Program-made: the position numbers and the translations under genes
NCBI GenBank assembly: GCA_965247125.1
Contig: CBDFGO010000003.1
Location: 1,426,001-1,490,000 of the forward strand
Source of the DNA: CALBJU01 sp965247125
GTDB taxonomy: Bacteria; Bacteroidota; Rhodothermia; Rhodothermales; UBA10348
Direction of reading: 5' to 3'
DNA: 64,000 nucleotides
Notes under the pieces: generated by a model
Told to the model about the DNA's origin: nothing
Databases searched by the model: none
The model's input: only the letters and a program-made list of their open reading frames with translations
Shown here: positions 27,602 through 36,820 of the stretch, one piece after another
Layout: each line of letters begins with the position of its first letter
Position numbering within the stretch: the stretch's first letter is position 1

Positions 27602-27631
27602 GCAGTCAGGCGATGAAAACCCGCTGATGGC

Positions 27632-27955
27632 CTAGGAATCGTCAGCAGATTTCTTTTTCGGGGCTGATTTTTTCGCGCGCGCCTTCTTTGCGGTCTTTTT
27701 CTTGGTCGGCTCGTTCTGTTTTTCCGAATCTTCGCTATCGGTCGAGTTCGTGCTCCGGGAAGAGGAACCCTCAGCATCTGCAGACGCCTCTTTCATGGCT
27801 TCGGAGACCTGCTCACCTGCCTTCTTGAGTCCATCTGCCACCGCCTTGACGGCCGACTCGAGCAGGAAGAACGCCTTTTCCTCGATGCCGAGGTCATCAA
27901 ATGCGTCGCGTGTCGATTCGTATTCCTTACTGCGAGTGCTTTTTTCGTCTGACAT
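27632..27955 (-). CDS. Small hypothetical protein with Lys/Ala-rich C-terminus
   Basis: A 107-residue protein without an assignable function. Residues 1-60 are an amphipathic helix-rich segment (DLGIEEKAFFLLESAVKAV, then ADGLKKAGEQVSEAMKEA), followed by a Ser/Thr/Asp linker and a KKKTAKKARAKKSAPKKKS-type tail that resembles histone-H1-like or phasin DNA-binding tails. Phasin-like helix plus basic tail (as in PhaF/PhaM) is the closest outline, but there are no PHA genes nearby. The ATG at 27955 is used; a TTG two codons upstream is in frame. It is between ppdK and the 83-codon gene, all on the minus strand. Confidence 0.6.
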   Translation of the reverse strand: MSDEKSTRSKEYESTRDAFDDLGIEEKAFFLLESAVKAVADGLKKAGEQVSEAMKEASADAEGSSSRSTNSTDSEDSEKQNEPTKKKTAKKARAKKSAPKKKSADDS

Positions 27956-28088
27956 TGTCAACTATATCGTAGATGAACTGGATTATCTGTGCTAAAGTAG
28001 ACGTAGTCGCACCAGCCATGTTGCACGAGAACGCTGGTGTTAGACACACACTCTCTCTGCGAGATTCAAGCGAGCTGATCTCCAGTAT

Positions 28089-30746
28089 CTACGCGTTGTT
28101 CAGATTTGCCTGGGCGGCCGCAAGCCGGGCGATCGGCACACGGAATGGAGAACAGGAAACGTAATCCATTCCCACTTCGAAGCAGAAATGAACAGACCGG
28201 GGGTCTCCACCATGCTCTCCGCAGATACCAACCTTAAGTCCGTCTTGGCTGGCGCGGCCCAATTCTGTACCCATGCGCACAAGTTTCCCAACGCCCGAAA
28301 TATCCAGGGACTGGAAGGGATCCTCCGGAAGAATCTTTCGGTCAACGTATTCCGGAAGAAATACGCCGGCATCATCCCTGCTGTAGCCGAAAGTCATCTG
28401 TGTCAAATCGTTCGTTCCGAATGAGAAAAAATCGGCTTCCTTCGCGATATCGTCAGCAGTCAATGCCGCACGCGGAATTTCTATCATAGTCCCAATGAGA
28501 TACTCAACTTGGGCTCCTTTTTCCTCAAAAACCTTGTCCGCGGTCTCTTTTATTACTGCTTTCTGATTTACAAACTCTTCCACCGTGCCGATGAGCGGTA
28601 CCATTATTTCCGGAAGGACGCTTACCCCCTGCTCCGTCAACTCAACGGCCGCTTCAATGATCGCACGGGTCTGCATCTCGGTTATTTCCGGGTAAGTGAC
28701 CCCCAATCGACATCCGCGGTGGCCCAACATGGGATTGAACTCAGAAAGTGACTCAACCTTGGCGTGCACGATTTCGTAGGTGACACCCATCTTATCAGCC
28801 ATATCCCGCTTGCCTTGTTCGTCGTGCGGAAGAAACTCATGGAGCGGAGGATCGAGCAAACGGATGGTGACGGGTTTTCCCTCCATCGCTTTAAAAATGC
28901 CAAGAAAGTCTTCTTTCTGAAACGGAAGCAGCTTATCAAGTGCCACCCGACGAGCGGATTCGTCCGCCGCCAGAATCATTTCTCGAACCCTGTCAATCCG
29001 GTCACCTTCGAAGAACATGTGTTCCGTACGACAGAGGCCAATTCCTTCCGCCCCGAATTCGATTGCTTTGGCTGCGTCGGCGGGGGTGTCGGCATTCGTG
29101 CGGACTCGCATCGTCCTGTGCTCGTCGACCCACGTCATGAACGTTCCGAAATCACCTGTCAACTCTGGGGCGGTCAATTCCTGTGCTCCCAGAATCACCT
29201 CTCCAGTCGATCCATTTATCGAAACCCAGTCACCTTCTGATACGGTGACTCCATTTGCGCTGAAGCCCTTTGCGCTGTAGTTGATGACCACTTCGCCACA
29301 TCCGGCAACGCACGGTTTACCCCATCCCCTGGCCACAACCGCAGCATGACTCGTCATGCCTCCTCGAGACGTCAGAATACCCTGAGCCGCGTTCATTCCA
29401 CCCACATCTTCCGGGCTCGTCTCCGTGCGAACCAGGATCACGTCCTTTCCAGCCGCTTTTGCTTCCTCCGCCTCGTCCGCAGAAAAGACTACCTGACCTA
29501 CGGCAGCTCCGGGTGATGCGGGGAGTCCCTTCGCAATCACATCGCTTTTATATGCGTCAATATCTCTGAAGCCGGGATGCAGCAATTGATCAAGATGTCC
29601 AGGTTCGACCATCTCACCTACTGCTATCTTCTTCGATATCAAGCCGTCCTGAACCATGTCTACTGCCACTTTTATGGCTGCAGCACCTGTTCGCTTTCCG
29701 CTTCGTGTCTGAAGGATGAACAGGTTTCCCTCCTGGATAGTGAACTCGATGTCCTGCATATCCGAGTAGTGACTTTCGAGCGTTTGAGTCATCTCGACAA
29801 GCCTTCCAAACGCTTCGGGAAACGTCTCTTCCATCCTGGAAATGTCTTCCGGAGTCCGGATTCCCGCGACCACATCCTCACCCTGCGCGTCGACCAGAAA
29901 TTCCCCGTACAGTTTATTCTCTCCTGTCGAAGGGTTTCGCGTAAAAAGAACTCCCGTGCCGCTGTCGGGGCCCATGTTACCGTAAACCATCGCCTGAACA
30001 TTTACGGCGGTACCGATCAATCCGGTAATTTTGTTAATGGAACGATATTTTTGCGCCCTGTCACTATCCCATGATCCAAAAACCGCATTTACAGCAAGAG
30101 AAAGCTGCTCGAACGGATCAGCGGGGAAAATCAACCCCGTCTGTTCCTTATAGATGGCCTTGTAGCGTTCCACCAATTCTCTCAAGTCATCGCCGGTCAG
30201 ATCGACATCCTCTTTGACCCCCCGCTCAGTCTTGAGCAGTTCAATGGCCTCTTCAAACAGCTTGTGATGAACGCCCATTACTACATCACCAAACATGTCT
30301 ATGAAGCGACGATACGCGTCGAAAGCAAAACGAACGTTTCCTGTTTTGCGGGCCATGCCCTCTACGGCTTCATCATTCAGACCAAGATTCAGAACGGTGT
30401 CCATCATTCCAGGCATGGAAACTGCCGCACCACTTCGAACTGATACCAGAAGTGGATTTTCTGAGTCTCCGAATTCTGCACCCATCTCTGCCGCAATGTG
30501 AGTAATACCCTCACGTACCTGCTCGTCAAGTTCACCTGGCCACTGCCCCTCATTCTCGCTGTAGAACCTGCACGTCTCGGTGCTGATCGTAAATCCGGGA
30601 GGCACCGGAAGACCTATCGAGCTCATCTCCGCCAGATTCGCTCCTTTTCCTCCCAGATGGGCTTGCATCGATTTATCACCTTCCGTGGCAGAACCACCGA
30701 ATTTGTACACCATCTGAGAAAGAGTCTGTGCCGCCATGTCTGTCAT
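28089..30746 (-). CDS. ppdK: Pyruvate, phosphate dikinase
   Basis: Interconverts pyruvate + ATP + Pi and PEP + AMP + PPi, allowing PEP synthesis or PPi-linked glycolysis. The product is about 885 residues, the family norm. Seen: N-terminal ATP-grasp region with LGGKGANLAEM and PVPPGFTIS, the swivelling phosphohistidine domain with the catalytic His near residue 465 in GGMTSHAAVVARGWGKPCVAG, and the C-terminal PEP/pyruvate TIM barrel with GTNDLTQMTFGYSRDD and the catalytic Cys in KVGICGEHGGDP (about residue 841). The start is ambiguous: ATG at 30746, ATG at 30737 or ATG at 30713; the frame also opens from a TTG at 30800, which would add 18 unconserved residues. It has its own promoter region shared with topA. 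Confidence 0.97.
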   Translation of the reverse strand: MTDMAAQTLSQMVYKFGGSATEGDKSMQAHLGGKGANLAEMSSIGLPVPPGFTISTETCRFYSENEGQWPGELDEQVREGITHIAAEMGAEFGDSENPLLVSVRSGAAVSMPGMMDTVLNLGLNDEAVEGMARKTGNVRFAFDAYRRFIDMFGDVVMGVHHKLFEEAIELLKTERGVKEDVDLTGDDLRELVERYKAIYKEQTGLIFPADPFEQLSLAVNAVFGSWDSDRAQKYRSINKITGLIGTAVNVQAMVYGNMGPDSGTGVLFTRNPSTGENKLYGEFLVDAQGEDVVAGIRTPEDISRMEETFPEAFGRLVEMTQTLESHYSDMQDIEFTIQEGNLFILQTRSGKRTGAAAIKVAVDMVQDGLISKKIAVGEMVEPGHLDQLLHPGFRDIDAYKSDVIAKGLPASPGAAVGQVVFSADEAEEAKAAGKDVILVRTETSPEDVGGMNAAQGILTSRGGMTSHAAVVARGWGKPCVAGCGEVVINYSAKGFSANGVTVSEGDWVSINGSTGEVILGAQELTAPELTGDFGTFMTWVDEHRTMRVRTNADTPADAAKAIEFGAEGIGLCRTEHMFFEGDRIDRVREMILAADESARRVALDKLLPFQKEDFLGIFKAMEGKPVTIRLLDPPLHEFLPHDEQGKRDMADKMGVTYEIVHAKVESLSEFNPMLGHRGCRLGVTYPEITEMQTRAIIEAAVELTEQGVSVLPEIMVPLIGTVEEFVNQKAVIKETADKVFEEKGAQVEYLIGTMIEIPRAALTADDIAKEADFFSFGTNDLTQMTFGYSRDDAGVFLPEYVDRKILPEDPFQSLDISGVGKLVRMGTELGRASQDGLKVGICGEHGGDPRSVHFCFEVGMDYVSCSPFRVPIARLAAAQANLNNA

Positions 30747-31020
30747 CTGAATGCTTTGATTAGTCTGAGTCTTGCCAGAAAATGTGCCTTCTTGACCCAA
30801 GAGGGCCCTTGTACCGGCCTTTTACGCCAGCAGCGAATCCTGATAAAGATACAACTTGGACCCACCTGGAGCCCCGTCAAACGTTCTAAGAAATCATTAA
30901 TCACTGGTAGCGCTTCCAGCATCGCAGATACAGCCAGCGGAACGCATCCCATGAAAGTGCGTGTGAGAGGTCGCAATTTTTACAGTTTCGTTCGCCTTCG
31001 AACCTCCAACAGTAATCTAT

Positions 31021-33594
31021 ATGAAACGACTTGTTGTCGTTGAGTCGCCCACCAAAGCCAGGACCATCAGAAAATATCTTCCTGATTCGTATGTGGTGGA
31101 AGCCAGTATGGGGCATGTTCGCGACCTTCCTCCATCGGCCTCCCAGATCCCCGAGAAGTTCAAGAAGGAGAAATGGTCACGCCTCGGAGTCAATGTGGAA
31201 GAAGACTTCTCGCCCCTCTACATCGTCCCCACCGACAAGAAGAAAGTTGTAAAGCAGCTGAAGGCTGCGCTTAAGGACGTGGACGAAGTCTTCATTGCTA
31301 CAGATGAAGACAGAGAGGGAGAATCTATCGGCTGGCACCTCCTTGAGGTCCTCAAGCCCAAGGTGCCCGTACGTCGCATGGTATTTCATGAAATAACCAA
31401 GTCTGCCATCCTGGAGGCTCTTGAGAACACTCGTGAAATGGATACTAACCTGGTCGAAGCCCAGGAAACCAGACGAGTGCTGGATCGCCTCGTTGGATAC
31501 TCTATTTCGCCCCTTCTGTGGAAGAAAATTGCACCCAAACTATCCGCGGGCCGAGTTCAGAGCGTCGCTGTTCGAGTTCTGGTGCATCGTGAGAGAGAGC
31601 GTATTCTCTTCATTCCTGCGAATTATTGGGGCCTGAAGGCTGGACTCGGATTCGGCGGGTCAGCGTTTGAGGGAAACATGTCCCATACCGGGGGCCTCCG
31701 ACTCGCTACAGGTAAAGACTTTGACGATAACACGGGCAGACTGAACGTAGGTACGGTCGATGGAACTGACTGTATTGTTCTTGAGGAGGAGCGCGCCCAT
31801 CGTCTTGAGACCATCCTGGCCGAGTCCGACTGGACAGTCAGCAAGGTGGACTACAAGACTATCACGAGAAAACCTTCTGCCCCGTTCATCACTTCAACAC
31901 TGCAGCAGGAGTCGAGTCGAAAGCTGAGATTGTCTGCCCGGGAGACCATGCGCGTTGCTCAGAAACTCTACGAGCAGGGCTTTATCACGTACATGCGTAC
32001 CGATTCCACCAGCCTTTCCTCTGAAGCTATGACAGCGGCCAGGGGAGCTGTAGAGTCTCGCTACGGGAACGATTTCCTCAGCTCGGAACCGCGTGAATTC
32101 AGCAGCAAAGTTAGAAACGCCCAGGAGGCGCACGAAGCGATTCGACCTGCAGGGACTGAGATGAAAACAGCGAGTGATCTCGGCCTTTCTGGTGAAGAGT
32201 CTTCGCTCTATGATTTGATCTGGAAGCGAACGCTGGCATCCCAAATGGCGGAGGCGAAAATTGATCGAACCAGTGTGCAGATTGTAACTGGCTCAAGCGA
32301 TGAGGAATCGATTTTCCGGTCGAGCGGTCAGTCCATAAAGTTCGCGGGATTCATGCGGGCCTATGTCGAAGGCTCTGACGATCCAGAGGCCGCATTGGAG
32401 GATCGCGACCAACCCCTTCCTGATTTGAAGGAGGGAGACAAAGTTTCCTTGCAAAATCTCGAGGCCAGCGGACATGCCACTAAACCTCCTGCCCGCTACA
32501 CTGATGCAACACTCATCAAGATCCTGGAGCAGGAAGGCATCGGCCGACCCAGCACGTACGCCAGCATCATCGATACCATCGTGCGGCGTGGATACGTCAG
32601 GAGAGACCGGAACCAGCTGATACCCACGTTTACGGCGTTTGCAACCAACAATCTGCTGGAGCAGCAGTTCTCAACACTGGTTGATACTGGATTCACTGCT
32701 GAAATGGAGCAGGTCCTCGACGATATCGCCGCAGGGAAGAAAGAGGCTTTGCCTTATCTGAAAGAATTCTACTCCGGTAAGAACGGCCTAGAAGCAGCTG
32801 TTGAGACGGGGCTCGATTCAATCGATGCCCGCGCCGTTTCCGGAATCTCTTTCGAGAAGTGGAATCCGTTCATTGTTCGCGTCGGGAAATATGGACCCTA
32901 CGTGGAGATTGGTGAAGAGGAAGAAAGGAAAGTTGCGTCAATTCCATTCAATGCTGCACCGGGTGATATTGAGAAAGAGCACCTGCAGGGATTCATTGAT
33001 GAAAAAGAACGTGGCGGAGATATTCTCGGGATTCATCCCGAGATGGAGCTTCCCGTATTCGTCAAAAAGGGTCCGTACGGGCATTACGTACAGTTGGGAG
33101 ACGACGAACAGGAGGGAAAACCCAAACGTATCTCTGTTCCCAAGAATATGGACCCCGAAGGGGTCGATTTCGCAAAAGCCTTGCGTCTTCTCGAGTTACC
33201 AAAAGAGCTCGGAAATCATCCAGATACCGGTACGGTAATTCGTGTAAATATTGGCCGATATGGGCCCTATGTCCAACACGGATCCGTGTTCGCCTCCCTG
33301 ACCAAGGAAGATGACATTCTCAGCATTGAATACGATCGAGCCATCGAGCTGATCGTGAAAAAGGAGGAGAAAAATAAGCCTATTCGCGTGATGGGCGAGC
33401 ATCCTGAATCTGGAGAGCTGATTCAGATATGGGAAGGACGATACGGCCCGTACGTGAAACACCAGCGAGTCAACGCGTCGCTCCCCAAAAATCGACCCGT
33501 CGAGTCGATTACCATGGAAGAAGCCCTTGAACTTCTCGCGCAGCGGGCTGCCCGAAAATCAACCAGGAAAGGGAAAGCCAAAAAGAAAAAGTAG
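31021..33594 (+). CDS. topA: DNA topoisomerase I
   Basis: Type IA topoisomerase relaxing negative supercoils. The 857-residue protein shows the TOPRIM domain (LVVVESPTKARTIRKYL; ATDEDREGESIGWHL with the acidic metal-binding residues), the catalytic Tyr near residue 325 in GFITYMRTDST, the LSAGRVQSVAVR motif, and the HEAIRP motif. The C-terminus (from about residue 610) consists of repeated topo-C beta modules (GRYGPYVKHQRV, GPYGHYVQLGDD, GRYGPYVQHGSV) without any Cys4 zinc fingers, and ends in a Lys-rich tail. Zinc-free C-terminal repeats are common outside the gammaproteobacteria. The ATG at 31021 gives the standard N-terminus. Confidence 0.98.
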   Translation: MKRLVVVESPTKARTIRKYLPDSYVVEASMGHVRDLPPSASQIPEKFKKEKWSRLGVNVEEDFSPLYIVPTDKKKVVKQLKAALKDVDEVFIATDEDREGESIGWHLLEVLKPKVPVRRMVFHEITKSAILEALENTREMDTNLVEAQETRRVLDRLVGYSISPLLWKKIAPKLSAGRVQSVAVRVLVHRERERILFIPANYWGLKAGLGFGGSAFEGNMSHTGGLRLATGKDFDDNTGRLNVGTVDGTDCIVLEEERAHRLETILAESDWTVSKVDYKTITRKPSAPFITSTLQQESSRKLRLSARETMRVAQKLYEQGFITYMRTDSTSLSSEAMTAARGAVESRYGNDFLSSEPREFSSKVRNAQEAHEAIRPAGTEMKTASDLGLSGEESSLYDLIWKRTLASQMAEAKIDRTSVQIVTGSSDEESIFRSSGQSIKFAGFMRAYVEGSDDPEAALEDRDQPLPDLKEGDKVSLQNLEASGHATKPPARYTDATLIKILEQEGIGRPSTYASIIDTIVRRGYVRRDRNQLIPTFTAFATNNLLEQQFSTLVDTGFTAEMEQVLDDIAAGKKEALPYLKEFYSGKNGLEAAVETGLDSIDARAVSGISFEKWNPFIVRVGKYGPYVEIGEEEERKVASIPFNAAPGDIEKEHLQGFIDEKERGGDILGIHPEMELPVFVKKGPYGHYVQLGDDEQEGKPKRISVPKNMDPEGVDFAKALRLLELPKELGNHPDTGTVIRVNIGRYGPYVQHGSVFASLTKEDDILSIEYDRAIELIVKKEEKNKPIRVMGEHPESGELIQIWEGRYGPYVKHQRVNASLPKNRPVESITMEEALELLAQRAARKSTRKGKAKKKK

Positions 33595-33655
33595 TCTTCG
33601 CTGGAGCCCCTGTTAGATTATGGTCCTGTTCGCTAGAGGCCCTGTTTGATCGGGC

Positions 33656-34588
33656 TCATCTTCCCACGTCCTGATCGCCCAGTTGCGTCGCTCTTAAGAT
33701 GTTGATGTAGCTCTCGTAACGCTCTATTGAGAGGACGTCTTCGTCAACCAGCTCGCGAATTCGGCACTGAGGTTCATGATCGTGGGTACAGTTCGGAAAT
33801 CTGCATTCCCCGATATACTGCCGATACTCGACAAAATAATGAGTCAACTCGGCGGCCTCGACCGAAAACAGGCCGAACTCCCTGAGGCCGGGTGTGTCCG
33901 CTAAATATCCGCCCGCTTCTAGCGGAATCAATTCGGCATACGTTGTCGTGTGTTTTCCTTTCTGAGTGGACTCGCTTATGGCCCCCGTTTTCAAGTTCAA
34001 ATCAGGGACGAGTACGTTCAGCAAGGACGATTTACCAACTCCGGAGGGACCAATAAAGACGTGTATTCCCTCAGATAGCGCCTTTTTGATTTCAGGAATT
34101 CCACTGGGCGTCTTCACGCTCGTGTAGATTACGTCGTATCCCAGCGACCGATAGAGTTCAGCGAAAAAACCAATATGCTCCTCAGCTTTCGCATCCAGCA
34201 AGTCGCTCTTACTGATAATGATTCCTGCACCTAAGCCGTTGGCCTCAGTCATCACCAGAAATCGATCGATGAAACCGGGATTGATTCGCGGCTGACGAAC
34301 ACTCTGAACAATCCAGGCCTTGTCCAGATTCGCGATGATCACGTGCTCTCGACCAACTCGTCTTCCGGCTGCACGTCTGCTGAGCTTGCTGAGCCTTGAT
34401 TTTCTCTCTACGATAACGCCCGTATCGTCCGCATTGAGCTGTATCGTTACCCGATCACCGATTACGACGGGATTGGTCGCATCCTCTTCCTTCAGGCGGA
34501 ATTTTCCACGGATTGTGCACGAATAGAGGCCCTCGGAGGTCTGTACTTCGTATCGACTTCCCGTCGACCTGAGGACAAGTCCTTCCAC
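33656..34588 (-). CDS. rsgA: Ribosome small subunit-dependent GTPase A
   Basis: A circularly permuted GTPase acting late in 30S maturation. The 310 residues show an N-terminal OB fold, G4 (SKSDLL), G1/P-loop GPSGVGKSSLLN, G3 DTPGLREFG, and the C-terminal zinc knuckle C-R-F-P-N-C-T-H-D-H-E-P-Q-C (Cys, Cys, His, Cys ligands), all as in RsgA/YjeQ. The start codon is GTG at 34588, one base after the stop of the upstream gene (34590), so translation is probably coupled; an AAGG overlaps the start. It is the last gene of a three-gene operon with two single-TM proteins, an arrangement I do not know from other bacteria. topA converges on it from the other side. Confidence 0.96.
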   Translation of the reverse strand: MEGLVLRSTGSRYEVQTSEGLYSCTIRGKFRLKEEDATNPVVIGDRVTIQLNADDTGVIVERKSRLSKLSRRAAGRRVGREHVIIANLDKAWIVQSVRQPRINPGFIDRFLVMTEANGLGAGIIISKSDLLDAKAEEHIGFFAELYRSLGYDVIYTSVKTPSGIPEIKKALSEGIHVFIGPSGVGKSSLLNVLVPDLNLKTGAISESTQKGKHTTTYAELIPLEAGGYLADTPGLREFGLFSVEAAELTHYFVEYRQYIGECRFPNCTHDHEPQCRIRELVDEDVLSIERYESYINILRATQLGDQDVGR

Positions 34589-34589
34589 C

Positions 34590-34934
34590 TTACGTTCGGG
34601 TTCTCGATCCTACTTTGACCGGTTCAACGTCCAGTACTTCGTCTTCCAGCTCAATTCGGCTGGACGGGTCGTGTGCTGCAAGTTGATTTCGACCCTTTTG
34701 AAGACGCGCTAATTCCAGCTCCAGGTCTTCAACCTTTTCTGCCAGAGGCGCAGTCGCATCTTCCACCGCACGTCTCATGAGCTTCTCGAGCTCACTGGTG
34801 GTCATGCTTGACTCCTCCGCTCTATCGTTCGCCTGGCGACGCTTTCGCTTGTGCCTCAATATCATACTCATGAAGGTGAGGGTAAACGTCCCGAGAAGCA
34901 TGAGAACAAAAAGGAGCAGGATTTCTTCAGGCAT
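34590..34934 (-). CDS. Single-TM protein with SELE-type helical motif (paralogue of 34979-35284)
   Basis: A 114-residue protein not belonging to a family I can name. An N-terminal membrane helix (LLLFVLMLLGTFTLTFMSMIL, residues 6-26) is followed by a basic patch (RHKRKRRQ) and a coiled-coil helix (TSELEKLMRRAVEDATAPLAEKVEDLELELARL), then an acidic tail. The helix matches the next gene's (VSELEAMIESAVNDAIEPLIARVDELESEK) at about half its positions, so the two are a tandem duplication. Overall shape (one TM, short cytoplasmic coiled coil) is like PspB of the phage-shock system, and two PspC genes occur at 58083-58955. That link is inference. It abuts rsgA by one base. Confidence 0.72.
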   Translation of the reverse strand: MPEEILLLFVLMLLGTFTLTFMSMILRHKRKRRQANDRAEESSMTTSELEKLMRRAVEDATAPLAEKVEDLELELARLQKGRNQLAAHDPSSRIELEDEVLDVEPVKVGSRTRT

Positions 34935-34978
34935 AACAGTGCATTGCTACGTGTTGTGACACTTTGACGATCCGATTT

Positions 34979-35284
34979 TCAGGAAGAGACTCTCTCCGCT
35001 GGTGATGGACTGGATGTAGATTCTCCTGACTCTTCACCTTCCTCTAGAAGGAGCTTTTTCGATGTGGCAAGAAGTTTTTCGGATTCCAGTTCGTCGACAC
35101 GGGCAATCAAGGGTTCGATGGCGTCATTTACAGCGGATTCGATCATTGCCTCCAGTTCGGACACACGAAGACTCGAACCGCCGTGCCCGCCCTGGGAAAG
35201 CATCTTCTGCTTTTTATATTCCAGCCCCATTTTAATGGCCAGTAGAACAGTCCCAAAAACGATGGCTACAATGGCGACAGGCAT
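34979..35284 (-). CDS. Single-TM protein with SELE-type helical motif (paralogue of 34590-34934)
   Basis: A 101-residue protein: N-terminal membrane helix (PVAIVAIVFGTVLLAIKMGL, residues 2-21), then YKKQKM, a Gly-rich linker, the coiled-coil VSELEAMIESAVNDAIEPLIARVDELE, and an acidic Ser-rich end. It shares motif order and helix register with the neighbouring 114-residue protein 44 bp downstream. No signal cleavage site or catalytic residue is seen. The orientation N-out or N-in cannot be fixed, but the positive residues after the helix favour a cytoplasmic C-terminus. First gene of the operon that ends with rsgA. PspB-like by shape only. Confidence 0.7.
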   Translation of the reverse strand: MPVAIVAIVFGTVLLAIKMGLEYKKQKMLSQGGHGGSSLRVSELEAMIESAVNDAIEPLIARVDELESEKLLATSKKLLLEEGEESGESTSSPSPAERVSS

Positions 35285-35457
35285 TTTCAGCCTCCTGTTT
35301 ATGAGGTGAGTACTCGCTTGAATCCGGCGTGTTACGCCAGATTACACCCGTAAGTTACGCAATCGAGCCGAGCTTGATTCCCGAGAATTGCTTCTTCTCG
35401 CACCAATCGTTCTGGAGCAAATGTCAGTTGTGGGATAGAGTCGGCCAGAACGCTCGC

Positions 35458-36669
35458 CTAGAGATCATTGCCGCGTGGTGTAAAAGACTGAATTCCTGTC
35501 AATTCTCGTCCCAAAATCAGACCGTGAATATCGTAGGTCCCCTCGTATGTGTTCACACTTTCGAGGTTCATCATGTGATGAATCACCCTGAATTCGCCCG
35601 TAATGCCATTACCGCCAAGCATATCTCGGGCAGAGCGGGCAATTTCGAGTGCTTTCCCGCAATTATTGCGCTTTGCCAGCGAAACCATGGCCGGATGAGC
35701 CTGCCCTGCATCCTTCAGTACGCCCAGGCGCCAAGCCAGTAGCTGCATCTGGGATAGTTCAGTAACCATATTGGCTAATTTGGTCTGAACCAACTGCATG
35801 GCGCCCAACGGGTATCCGAACTGTCTTCTCTCCATCACATACTGCCGGGCACGATGATAACAATCCTCAGCGGCGCCCAATGCCCCCCAGACAATGCCGT
35901 ACCGGGCACTGTTCAAGCAGGTGAACGGACCTTTCAATCCGGTGACGTCAGGAAACATGTTCTCATCGGGCACGAAGACGTCCTCCATGACTATTTCTCC
36001 TGTGATGGAGGCACGTAAGGACATTTTGTTGTGCGTCTTTGGGGCTGAAAGACCGGCCATTTCCTTGTCGAGCACAAATCCACGAATCACTCCTTCCTCG
36101 GAGGTCGACTCTTTTGCTTTCGCCCAGACAACGAACACATCAGCGATTGGAGAATTGGTGATCCACATCTTTGCTCCATTCAGTATCCAACCCCCATCGC
36201 CACGTACGGCGGTCGTGGTCATCGACCCGGGATCTGAGCCGTGATCCGGCTCCGTGAGCCCAAAACAACCGATGGATTCGCCTGAAGCCAGCTTCGGTAG
36301 ATATTTCTTCCGTGATGACTCTGTGCCAAAAACATGGATGGGGTGCATCACCAGAGAAGACTGAACCGATGCAAAGGATCGATAGCCGGAATCGACACGT
36401 TCAAGTTCACGTGCGACCAGGCCGTATGCCGTATGACTTGCGCCTACACCTCCGTACTCCTCCGGTAGCGTGGAACCCAACAATCCCAGTTCTCCCAATT
36501 CGCGAGGAATTTCCGAGTGGAATACCTCATCCTGATTTCCTTCGAGTGCCCGCGGCTCCAGATAGGTCTGCGCATATTCCCGAGCAGACTCCATGATTAA
36601 CCGCTCCTCCTCCCCAACCAGGGATTCAATCTGAAAGACATCGTCGGCATTGAAAAACGGTTTCGACAT
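35458..36669 (-). CDS. Glutaryl-CoA dehydrogenase-type acyl-CoA dehydrogenase
   Basis: A 403-residue flavoprotein. The sequence carries the features that single out glutaryl-CoA dehydrogenase (oxidative decarboxylation of glutaryl-CoA to crotonyl-CoA in lysine/tryptophan breakdown): SVQSSLVMHPI, which includes a substrate-binding position, and the catalytic Glu in NTYEGTYDIH, followed by LILGRELTGIQSF. Also seen are PEEYGGVGAS, LTEPDHGSDPGSMTT and QFGYPLGAMQLVQTKLANM. The ATG at 36669 is used; no Shine-Dalgarno is clear. Upstream of it, 150 bp away, lie the IS-end-like repeats attached to tyrA, so the region before its start may have been rearranged. The rest of the pathway is not in the window. 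Confidence 0.88.
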   Translation of the reverse strand: MSKPFFNADDVFQIESLVGEEERLIMESAREYAQTYLEPRALEGNQDEVFHSEIPRELGELGLLGSTLPEEYGGVGASHTAYGLVARELERVDSGYRSFASVQSSLVMHPIHVFGTESSRKKYLPKLASGESIGCFGLTEPDHGSDPGSMTTTAVRGDGGWILNGAKMWITNSPIADVFVVWAKAKESTSEEGVIRGFVLDKEMAGLSAPKTHNKMSLRASITGEIVMEDVFVPDENMFPDVTGLKGPFTCLNSARYGIVWGALGAAEDCYHRARQYVMERRQFGYPLGAMQLVQTKLANMVTELSQMQLLAWRLGVLKDAGQAHPAMVSLAKRNNCGKALEIARSARDMLGGNGITGEFRVIHHMMNLESVNTYEGTYDIHGLILGRELTGIQSFTPRGNDL

Positions 36670-36820
36670 TTCGGAGTAGGAGTCGTTCTGAAGGTGTCAC
36701 GTGGCGACGAAGATACGCTGTAGTTCAAGTTCAAACGTGTGAGACACCCTCTTGCAGGAGAACTTGACGCGATTTCCACGAATGACACGTACCTTTCGCA
36801 CCCGCTCAACTGACACTAGA

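Noticed and set aside
28010..28039. 7-bp inverted repeat (CACCAGC/GCTGGTG) after ppdK
   Set aside because: No T-run follows and the stem is short; could be chance.
33990..34002. tRNA T-arm-like string GTTCAAATC
   Set aside because: It lies inside rsgA and no cloverleaf can be drawn around it; a similar string at about 53950 lies inside rimM.
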